Source of the DNA: an uncultured bacterium
GTDB lineage: Bacteria > Bacillota > Clostridia > TANB77 > CAG-508
Length of the DNA: 6,580 nucleotides
Assembly (NCBI GenBank): GCA_905215845.1
Contig: CAJMRU010000057.1
Span: 1-6,580 of the forward strand
Reading direction: 5' to 3'
Shown here: positions 1 to 5,347 of the stretch, piece after piece
How positions within the stretch are numbered: the stretch's first letter is position 1
How the letters are laid out: each line of letters opens with the position of its first letter
The notes under the pieces: model-generated
What the model saw: only the letters and a program-made list of their open reading frames with translations
Told to the model about the DNA's origin: nothing
Database searches by the model: none
Translations under genes and position numbers: made by a program

Positions 1-16
1 ATTACAAAGTTAAAAC

Positions 17-72
17 TTGATAAATGAAAAGTCATGTGCTAAAATGACATTATTATATAAGAAACATATAAT
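17..72 (+). promoter_or_regulatory. Promoter region of the UDPGP-family gene (two overlapping SigA-type candidates)
   Basis: The better candidate has ATGACA at 44-49, a 17-nt spacer and a perfect TATAAT at 67-72. That would start transcription near 79, just before the Shine-Dalgarno AAAGGAG at 86-92. A second candidate upstream has TTGATA at 17-22, a 17-nt spacer and TAAAAT at 40-45. A short inverted repeat (GTCAT 31-35, ATGAC 44-48) overlaps the -35 box of the first candidate and could be a binding site, but five base pairs is weak evidence. Confidence 0.65.
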
Positions 73-100
73 ATACTAAAAGACAAAAGGAGCGACTAAT

Positions 101-1345
101 ATGGATAAAATGCAAGATATTATAGATATATTAAAGACATACAACCAAGAACATATTATAAATTTATTAGAAAAAATAAATGAAGAAGAAGAAAAAGAAT
201 TAATGGAACAAATAAATCACATAGATTTTCATCAAATGAAAGAACTATTTGACAATACAAAAAAAGAAGTAGAAATTAAAGAAAATAAAATTGAACCATT
301 AGAATATTTAGATAAAGATAAATTATCAAAAGAAACTAGAGATAGATTTGACAAGTTAGGTAAAGAAGTATTAGAAAAAGGTGAGTATGCAGTAGTAACT
401 ATGGCAGGAGGGCAAGGCACAAGATTAGGGCATACAGGTCCAAAAGGAACTTTTAAATTAGATGTATATGGAAAAGGAAAATATTTATTTGAAATATTAA
501 TAGAAAATTTAAAAGAAGCTAATAAAGAATACGGAAAAATTATTCCGTGGTACATAATGACAAGTAAAGAAAATAATGCAGAAACAAAAGCATTTCTAGA
601 AAAAAATAATTACTTTGGTTATCCCAAAGACAGTGTTACTTTATTTGAGCAAGGAGAATTGCCTCTTATAAACACACAAGGAAAATTATTAATAGGAAAA
701 AATAAAAAGGTAAGAGAAGCATCAGACGGTAATGGAGGTACATATTTTTCTCTTAGAGCGAGTGGATGTTTAGCTGATATGAAGGAAAAGGGAATCAAGT
801 GGATCTTTATAGGTGGTGTAGATAATGCATTATTAAAAATGGCAGATGTAACATTATTAGGAATGGCAATAGATAAAAATGTTCAGATTGCATCTAAGTC
901 AATAGTAAAAGCAAATCCACATGAAAAAGTAGGGGTATTTGCTAAAATGAATGGACATCCAAAAGTTATAGAGTATTCAGAAATGCCAGAGAAAATGTCA
1001 GAAGAAGTTGACGACAATGGAGAACTAAAATATGGTGAAGCACATATAATGTGTAATTTATATACAATAGATGCAATAGAGAAAATAAGTAAAGAAACTT
1101 TAATGTATCATAGTGCTTTCAAGAAAAATGCATATATAGATGAAAATGGAAAAGAAATAATTCCAGAAGAACCAAATTCATATAAGTTTGAATCATTTAT
1201 TTTTGATGCGTTTGAATTTTTTGATGATATAGCAATTTTAAGAGGAAAAAGAGAGGATGATTTTGCACCAGTAAAAAATAAAGAAGGTGTGGATAGTCCT
1301 AAAACTGCAAAAGAATTGTATGAAAAATTTTGGAACAGGAGTTAA
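101..1345 (+). CDS. UDPGP-family uridylyltransferase, UAP1-like (probable UDP-N-acetylhexosamine pyrophosphorylase)
   Basis: This 414-aa cytoplasmic enzyme should join UTP and a hexose-1-phosphate (GlcNAc-1-P, GalNAc-1-P or Glc-1-P) to give a UDP-sugar and pyrophosphate. The nucleotide-binding signature AGGQGTRLG is at residues 102-110 and is followed by TGPKG at 112-116. Other UAP1-type blocks follow in order: MTSKENNAET (153-162), FEQGELPLI (182-190), DGNGG (209-213), GGVDN (238-242), GVFAKMNGHPKVIEYSE (278-294) and KFESFIFDAFEFF near residue 370. These match the UAP1 branch better than GalU or GlmU. The N-terminal ~90 residues are Lys/Glu-rich and helical, as in UAP1. The ATG at 101 has AAAGGAG 8 nt upstream. 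The gene has its own promoter and terminator. Its neighbour is a GlmU-C-like acyltransferase, which supports amino-sugar nucleotide synthesis. The family is clear; the exact sugar is not. Confidence 0.9.
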   Translation: MDKMQDIIDILKTYNQEHIINLLEKINEEEEKELMEQINHIDFHQMKELFDNTKKEVEIKENKIEPLEYLDKDKLSKETRDRFDKLGKEVLEKGEYAVVTMAGGQGTRLGHTGPKGTFKLDVYGKGKYLFEILIENLKEANKEYGKIIPWYIMTSKENNAETKAFLEKNNYFGYPKDSVTLFEQGELPLINTQGKLLIGKNKKVREASDGNGGTYFSLRASGCLADMKEKGIKWIFIGGVDNALLKMADVTLLGMAIDKNVQIASKSIVKANPHEKVGVFAKMNGHPKVIEYSEMPEKMSEEVDDNGELKYGEAHIMCNLYTIDAIEKISKETLMYHSAFKKNAYIDENGKEIIPEEPNSYKFESFIFDAFEFFDDIAILRGKREDDFAPVKNKEGVDSPKTAKELYEKFWNRS

Positions 1346-1376
1346 GGAATATTCTTAAATTCCTGTTTTATTTTTT
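1334..1376 (+). terminator. Intrinsic terminator of the UDPGP-family gene
   Basis: AACAGGA at 1334-1340 pairs with TCCTGTT at 1361-1367. An inner TTAAG/CTTAA pairing lies beyond a small bulge, and the run TTATTTTTT follows. The 5' arm lies inside the last codons, so the TAA stop (1343-1345) sits within the hairpin. This separates the gene transcriptionally from the acyltransferase downstream. Confidence 0.75.
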
Positions 1377-1408
1377 GCAACTTTTCTTATTGTGGTATTA
1401 AAATGATG

Positions 1409-1437
1409 TTGAATTTAAAATAGTTTTAAAATTTTAT
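1409..1437 (+). promoter_or_regulatory. Possible weak promoter for the acyltransferase gene
   Basis: The preceding gene ends in a terminator, so this gene needs its own promoter. The best candidate in the 168-nt gap is TTGAAT at 1409-1414, a 17-nt spacer and TTTTAT at 1432-1437. The -10 box is poor. In such AT-rich DNA this match is only suggestive. Confidence 0.25.
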
Positions 1438-1513
1438 ATAGAGAAAAGCTTTTAAATAATATGTGAGATTTGAAATTGGTCTAAATTTTTAGAAAGAAAG
1501 GATTTGATTAAAA

Positions 1514-2179
1514 ATGGAAGAATGTAAAATTAAAAATTTATATAATTTAGAGGAAACAATGGCAAAAAGCTTATTAGAGGAAGCTACATATCCTTGGGAA
1601 GTATTAAGTAAAATAGAGGAATATATATTAAAAACAGGGGAAAAATTAAGCAAAGAATATTATAATAAAGTAGGAGATAATGTTTGGATTGCAAAATCAG
1701 CAAAAGTTGCTCCAACGGCATATATAAATGGTCCAGCTATTATTGGAGAAAATGCTGAAGTTAGACATTGTGCATTTATTAGGGGGAATGCGATAGTTGG
1801 TAATAATGCAGTTGTTGGAAATTCAACTGAGCTGAAGAATGTTATTTTGTTTAATAATGTTCAAGTTCCTCATTATAATTATGTTGGAGATTCTATTTTG
1901 GGGTATAAGGCTCATATGGGGGCTGGTTCTATAACTTCTAATGTGAAGTCTGATAAAAAGTTGGTAGTTATTAAAAATAGCAATGAAATGATTGAAACTG
2001 GTAGAAAAAAAGTTGGAGCTATGATTGGTGATAATGTTGAGGTTGGCTGTGGATCTGTTTTGAATCCTGGGACTGTTATTGGAAGGGAGTCTAATATATA
2101 TCCTTTATCTTCAGTTAGAGGGGTTGTGAAGGAACATAGTATTTATAAGAAAGATGGGAAGATTGTTAACAAAGTTTAG
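1514..2179 (+). CDS. Left-handed beta-helix acyltransferase resembling the C-terminal half of GlmU
   Basis: This 221-aa protein has an N-terminal helical segment (about 1-50) followed by hexapeptide repeats of the left-handed beta-helix type (about 55-203), such as GPAIIGENAEV and GNAIVGNNAVV. The block at 118-143 (VPHYNYVGDS..GAGSITSN) aligns with the GlmU acetyltransferase site. R90, K108, H120, Y123, N143 and K149 fall at the same spacing as E. coli GlmU R333, K351, H363, Y366, N386 and K392, recalled from memory. The GlmU N377 position is His134 here. The uridylyltransferase half of GlmU is absent. The likely role is acetyl transfer from acetyl-CoA to an amino-sugar-1-phosphate, feeding the upstream UDPGP enzyme; this is inference. 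Start: ATG 1514 with AAAGGA at 1497-1502, an 11-nt spacing. Codons in the second half shift toward T-ending forms. Confidence 0.8.
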   Translation: MEECKIKNLYNLEETMAKSLLEEATYPWEVLSKIEEYILKTGEKLSKEYYNKVGDNVWIAKSAKVAPTAYINGPAIIGENAEVRHCAFIRGNAIVGNNAVVGNSTELKNVILFNNVQVPHYNYVGDSILGYKAHMGAGSITSNVKSDKKLVVIKNSNEMIETGRKKVGAMIGDNVEVGCGSVLNPGTVIGRESNIYPLSSVRGVVKEHSIYKKDGKIVNKV

Positions 2180-2228
2180 ATTATATGCTGTAAGGTTATG
2201 ATTAGAGGATGTTTTATTGCTGTGGTGT

Positions 2229-2448
2229 GGAGTTAAAAAGTCTTATCTCTAAAATTTTTTCTATGTTAATGACTCGCTACATAATTTAAGAATTTCTATT
2301 GCAAAGTTTTCGGTGCCCTTTCTGTGCTGGTTTCTTTTGAGAAAGAAACCACTCGAACATTACCCCAAAATTTTGCAAAGAATTTCTAAAATTATTCCAG
2401 TCATACATTAACATAGAAAAAATTTTAGAGATAAGACTTTTTAACTCC
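2229..2448. repeat. 220-bp fold-back element with perfect 43-bp terminal inverted repeats (MITE-like)
   Basis: The left arm at 2229-2271 and the right arm at 2406-2448 are exact reverse complements over 43 bp, beginning GGAGTTAAAAAG and ending CTCC. Inside them, 2272-2310 and about 2367-2405 are also complementary but with gaps and mismatches. The centre is a 9-bp hairpin, GGTTTCTTT at 2329-2337 and AAAGAAACC at 2342-2350, with loop TGAG. Its midpoint is within one base of the midpoint of the whole element. No open reading frame of note lies inside. I see no convincing target-site duplication. It fills most of the gene-free stretch 2180-2554 and may also end transcription of the upstream gene, which has no other terminator. 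It could be a MITE, another dispersed palindromic repeat, or a structured RNA. Confidence 0.8.
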
Positions 2449-2493
2449 TTGGAGAATTAGGGAGTGATTAATTTTTAATATTTTTGAAATTAC

Positions 2494-2522
2494 TTTATTT
2501 TTTTATGAGTTTTGTATATAAT
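2494..2522 (+). promoter_or_regulatory. Probable ligA promoter
   Basis: A perfect TATAAT at 2517-2522 lies 32 nt before the ligA start. The -35 position is poor (TTTATT at 2494-2499, 17-nt spacer). A better-looking TTGAAA at 2484-2489 is too far away (27 nt). The ligA ribosome binding site is GAGGTG at 2545-2550. Confidence 0.45.
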
Positions 2523-2554
2523 ATGAAATAGAATTTTAAAAGAAGAGGTGCAAT

Positions 2555-4558
2555 ATGAATAAAACAGAAGCTAAAAAAAGAATTGAGGAGTTAAGAAAGA
2601 AAACAGAATATTATGCTGGTAAGTATTATGATGATGATAAGCCTGAAATTTCAGATTTTGAGTATGATATGCTTATGGTTGAGTTAAGAAATTTGGAGAG
2701 TGAGTTTCCTGATTTGAAGTCAAAGGATTCGCTTACTGAAAAAGTTGGAGGTCATGTTAAAGAGGGCTTTAAAAAGGTTAATCATGAAGTTCCTTTGCAG
2801 AGTTTACAAGATGTTTTTAGTTTTGAGGAAGTTGAGGATTTTGATGTTAGGATAAGAAAACAGGCAGAGGAAAATGGAATAAAAGAGGTTAATTATGTTG
2901 TAGAAACAAAGATTGATGGTTTGTCAGCTAGTTTGGAATATAAAGATGGTAAGTTTGTAAGAGGGGCAACAAGAGGAAACGGTTTAGTAGGTGAAGATGT
3001 TACTGAAAACTTGAAGACTGTAAAGTCAATTCCGATGGAGTTAAAAGATAAAATCGATATAACTGTTAGAGGTGAAGTATTTATTTCAAAATCAGATTTT
3101 GATGCTATGAATCAAGAAAGAGAAGAAAATGAGGAAGAATTATTTGCAAATGCAAGGAATGCAGCAGCTGGGTCACTTCGTCAGTTAAATAGTAAAGTAA
3201 CTGCAAAAAGACCATTAGATATTTATATATTTAATGTACAAAAAGTTGATGGGAAAGAATTTAATTCTCATTTTGAGGAACTAGAGTATTTAGATAATTT
3301 AGGGTTTAATGTAAATCCTGTTAGGATACCTTGTAAGAATATAGAAGAGGTTAAAAATGCTATTAATAAAATTGGAGAAGATAGAGAAAAATTAACTTTT
3401 GGAATAGATGGTGCAGTTGTAAAGGTAGATGATTTGAATTTTAGAGGAATTTTAGGACAAACTTCAAAAGTTCCAAGATGGGCTGTTGCTTATAAATATC
3501 CACCAGAGAAGAAAGAAACTATTTTAAAAGATATAATTTGTCAAGTTGGTAGAACAGGTGTAATTACTCCAATGGCAATACTTGAGCCGGTAAAAGTAGC
3601 AGGTTCAACAATTTCAAAAACAACACTTCATAATGAAGATTTTATAAAAGAAAAAGGGCTTAAAATAGGAGATACAGTTGTAATTCAAAAAGCAGGAGAT
3701 GTAATTCCAGAAATTGTCGAAGTAGTTATGAAAAAAAGAACTGGAGATGAAAAGGATTTTGAAATGCCACGAGTATGTCCTGTGTGTGGAGCATTAGCAG
3801 TTAGAGAAGAAGGAGAGGCTGCAATAAGATGTACTGGTATAGAATGTCCAGCAAAATTATTTAGAAATTTAGTTCATTTTGTATCAAGAGAAGCAATGAA
3901 TATTGATGGACTTGGAGAAAATATAATACAACAGTTATTAGATAGAAATTTAATAAGTAATATTGCTGATATTTACACATTAAAATTTGAAGATATAGCA
4001 TCTTTAAAGAAAAATGGAAAGAAATTTACTGAAAATTTATTGAATGCAATTGAAAATAGTAAGAAAAATGATTTATATAGATTAATAACAGCTTTAGGAA
4101 TTAGACATGTGGGAGTTAAGGCATCAAAATTATTATCAAGAAAATATAGAACAATTGATAATTTAATTAGTGCTACATTTGAAGATTTGAGTATGATAAA
4201 TGATATAGGACCTATTGTTGCAAATAGCATAAGAGAATTTTTCTTAGAAGAACAAACAATAGATTTAATAAATAAACTAAAACAAGCAGGTGTTAATACA
4301 GAAAGTTTAGAAGAAGAAAGTGATGACAAAAGATTTGAAGGAAAAACATTTGTATTAACAGGAAGCTTAGAAGATTTTACAAGAGGAGAAGCTTCAGATA
4401 TAATAGAAAAATTAGGAGGAAAAACTTCAGGAACTGTATCTAAAAAGACGGATTATGTATTAGCAGGAGAAGAAGCAGGAAGCAAATTAGCAAAAGCAGA
4501 AAAATTAGGAATAACAATATTAACAGAAGAACAATTTAAAGAAATGATTAAAAATTAA
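2555..4558 (+). CDS. ligA: NAD+-dependent DNA ligase LigA
   Basis: This full-length 667-aa ligase seals nicks during replication and repair, using NAD+ as the AMP donor. The N-terminal NAD-binding Ia region holds YYDDDKPEISDFEYD (24-38). The adenylation domain has the catalytic lysine K119 in KIDG (119-122), then RGATRGNGLVGEDVT (136-150), RGEVF (172-176) and NARNAAAGSLRQL (199-211). GIDGAVVK (283-290) and the lysine-rich AYKYPPEKKETILKD (312-326) lead into the OB fold (QVGRTGVITPMA, TTLHN). The zinc finger has C408, C411, C426 and C431. Helix-hairpin-helix repeats span about 440-585, and a BRCT domain spans about 591-667. The ATG at 2555 follows GAGGTG at 2545-2550. No terminator follows, so the 80-aa gene downstream is probably co-transcribed. 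Codon usage drifts along the gene: the first ten valines are all GTT, while GTA dominates near the 3' end. Confidence 0.98.
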   Translation: MNKTEAKKRIEELRKKTEYYAGKYYDDDKPEISDFEYDMLMVELRNLESEFPDLKSKDSLTEKVGGHVKEGFKKVNHEVPLQSLQDVFSFEEVEDFDVRIRKQAEENGIKEVNYVVETKIDGLSASLEYKDGKFVRGATRGNGLVGEDVTENLKTVKSIPMELKDKIDITVRGEVFISKSDFDAMNQEREENEEELFANARNAAAGSLRQLNSKVTAKRPLDIYIFNVQKVDGKEFNSHFEELEYLDNLGFNVNPVRIPCKNIEEVKNAINKIGEDREKLTFGIDGAVVKVDDLNFRGILGQTSKVPRWAVAYKYPPEKKETILKDIICQVGRTGVITPMAILEPVKVAGSTISKTTLHNEDFIKEKGLKIGDTVVIQKAGDVIPEIVEVVMKKRTGDEKDFEMPRVCPVCGALAVREEGEAAIRCTGIECPAKLFRNLVHFVSREAMNIDGLGENIIQQLLDRNLISNIADIYTLKFEDIASLKKNGKKFTENLLNAIENSKKNDLYRLITALGIRHVGVKASKLLSRKYRTIDNLISATFEDLSMINDIGPIVANSIREFFLEEQTIDLINKLKQAGVNTESLEEESDDKRFEGKTFVLTGSLEDFTRGEASDIIEKLGGKTSGTVSKKTDYVLAGEEAGSKLAKAEKLGITILTEEQFKEMIKN

Positions 4559-4560
4559 AA

Positions 4561-4612
4561 AGGAAGGAGCAAATGATATATTTGAAAGAATATATCATTT
4601 AAGAAATATATG
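4561..4612 (+). promoter_or_regulatory. Strong Shine-Dalgarno separated from its gene by a perfect hairpin
   Basis: The Shine-Dalgarno AGGAAGGAG at 4561-4569 begins two bases after the ligA stop. It is followed by a perfect hairpin with 12-bp arms (4571-4582 and 4589-4600) and loop TGAAAG. The ATG of the 80-aa gene is at 4610, with no good Shine-Dalgarno of its own. If the hairpin folds, the effective spacing is 10 nt (4570 plus 4601-4609). The same Shine-Dalgarno is also well placed for a nine-codon frame (4573-4602) that ends 7 nt before 4610, so coupling by a leader peptide is the main alternative. No T-run follows, so this is not an ordinary terminator. Confidence 0.55.
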
Positions 4613-4852
4613 GATAAAAATTATACATTTGAGATGATGTGGGAAGATTTAGACAATGGATATCAAATATATTACACATATGTCAGAAATAAATATTTAT
4701 TATTTAAAACAGCACCTAATTGCTATACCCAAAAGTTGTTATCAGACCATTCAAAAAATCCTCAACCTAAAATGACAATGCTTACATTAAAAAGAGTAAG
4801 AGAGATGTTTCCTAATATGGAAGATATTGAATATAAGGTGGCAAATGATTGA
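4610..4852 (+). CDS. Small hypothetical protein downstream of ligA
   Basis: This 80-aa protein is one I cannot assign to a named family. It has no signal peptide or membrane segment. It is rich in aromatic residues in the first half (FEMMWEDLDNGYQIYYTYVRNKYLLF) and has a basic central part with Asn and Pro. The C-terminus is amphipathic (LTLKRVREMFPNMEDIEYKV). The reading frame is clean, and codon use matches the AT-rich background. The start is placed at ATG 4610; its ribosome binding site is unusual because a hairpin separates it from the start. It sits 51 nt after ligA with no terminator or obvious promoter between, so it is probably in the ligA transcript. A link to DNA ligation should not be assumed from position alone. 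The tail FPNMEDIE loosely resembles FPNVDRIE in the toxin remnant downstream, but the rest does not match. Confidence 0.6.
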   Translation: MDKNYTFEMMWEDLDNGYQIYYTYVRNKYLLFKTAPNCYTQKLLSDHSKNPQPKMTMLTLKRVREMFPNMEDIEYKVAND

Positions 4853-4953
4853 GATATCAATACTTAAGCGCAAATACTTGAATAAATTAAAAAAAATCGT
4901 ATAAAATATTAGTACAATTATTATGTAGAAGACATGAAAAATAAAAATTTTCA

Positions 4954-4983
4954 TTGACAAAATGTAAATAAAAAGAGTATAAT
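4954..4983 (+). promoter_or_regulatory. Consensus SigA-type promoter of the pseudoknot RNA
   Basis: A perfect TTGACA at 4954-4959 and a perfect TATAAT at 4978-4983 are separated by 18 nt. This is the strongest promoter in the window. The expected start is near 4990, giving a leader RNA of about 105 nt to the terminator at 5094. A small hairpin (ATGAAAA/TTTTCAT, 4934-4953) lies directly upstream of and abuts the -35 box. Confidence 0.85.
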
Positions 4984-4989
4984 AATTGT

Positions 4990-5094
4990 AGATAGTAAAT
5001 GTTCTCGCTTGTGGTTGGTGCGAGTAATAAGTTATACCATTTTGTAAATTATGGGGTCCTTGGTTTCTAAAATGAAATAAGGACCTTATTTTTT
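4990..5094 (+). ncRNA. Candidate type III antitoxin RNA (CptI/ToxI-like) with one H-type pseudoknot
   Basis: This short RNA lies between a consensus promoter and an intrinsic terminator. Stem 1 is CTCGC (5004-5008) with GCGAG (5020-5024). Five bases of its loop, GTGGT (5011-5015), can pair with ACCAT (5036-5040), four Watson-Crick pairs plus one G-U. This gives a classic H-type pseudoknot with an A/T-rich third loop. GTAAAT occurs at 4995-5000 and again at 5044-5049, 49 nt apart, so one repeat-sized unit may be bounded by like sequences. Type III antitoxins are small pseudoknot RNAs cut from such transcripts by their toxin. Only one unit is visible, where functional loci usually have two or more. 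A riboswitch-type leader for metK is the main alternative. The start at 4990 is estimated from the promoter. Confidence 0.5.
5055..5094 (+). terminator. Intrinsic terminator between the pseudoknot RNA and the toxin remnant
   Basis: GGTCCTTG (5055-5062) pairs with TAAGGACC (5078-5085). After a one-base bulge, TTTC (5064-5067) pairs with GAAA (5074-5077) around loop TAAAAT, and TTATTTTTT follows. In type III toxin-antitoxin loci a terminator at this position limits toxin expression relative to the antitoxin RNA. Here it also limits read-through into metK. Confidence 0.85.
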
Positions 5095-5108
5095 AAATAG
5101 AATAGGAA

Positions 5109-5339
5109 GTGATATATATAGAAATAAAGGAAGGTTATGTTTATCATATAAAGAATAGTTATTTCGAATTAGTACAAGATGATAAATTAATGAAAAACCA
5201 TGAAGGGAATTCAACAAGACCTAATTATTTTTGTGTGAAAATGGAAAATAATGATATTTTATGGTTTATTCCTATGAACGGAATAAATTTGATATTTCCA
5301 AATGTAGATAGAATAGAAAAATTATTGAGGAAGGACTGA
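5109..5339 (+). pseudogene. Truncated CptN/ToxN-like type III toxin remnant
   Basis: The frame encodes 76 aa if read from GTG 5109. The first part (EGYVYHIKNSYFELV..DKLMKNHEGNSTRPNYFCVKMENNDILWFIPM) resembles the start of clostridial CptN/AbiQ-type endoribonuclease toxins, which run to roughly 150-170 aa. The tail (GINLIFPNVDRIEKLLRKD) resembles their C-terminus. The middle is missing. The break falls right after WFIPM, where family members continue with a Ser/Thr-Ser-Lys motif near the active site, so the product should be inactive. The GTG at 5109 touches its only Shine-Dalgarno (AGGAAG). A normally spaced start would be codon 4 (5118-5120), now ATA, which suggests the ATG was lost. The promoter, pseudoknot RNA and terminator upstream fit the type III layout. 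Family assignment is from memory of the conserved phrases. Confidence 0.6.
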
Positions 5340-5347
5340 TAGAAAAA

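Noticed and set aside
232..555. Reverse-strand open frame inside the UDPGP gene
   Set aside because: It is a shadow of a strongly conserved + strand gene, with no ribosome binding site or recognisable motif. The same applies to the reverse-strand frames at 3973-4329 and 5842-6162.
2229..2448. CRISPR array or tandem repeat
   Set aside because: The repeats are inverted, not direct, and there are only two arms with no spacers.
4573..4602. Nine-codon leader gene
   Set aside because: It has a good Shine-Dalgarno but lies wholly in the hairpin arms and encodes nothing recognisable. It is kept only as an alternative explanation within the regulatory feature.
4878..4905. Second promoter upstream of the pseudoknot RNA (TTGAAT, 16 nt, TATAAA)
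   Set aside because: The match is plausible but ordinary for A/T-rich spacer DNA, and a far stronger promoter lies at 4954-4983.
4990..5050. SAM-I or SAM-III (SMK) riboswitch
   Set aside because: The conserved core sequences I know for these classes are absent. The structure is a single H-type pseudoknot and the layout fits a type III antitoxin better.
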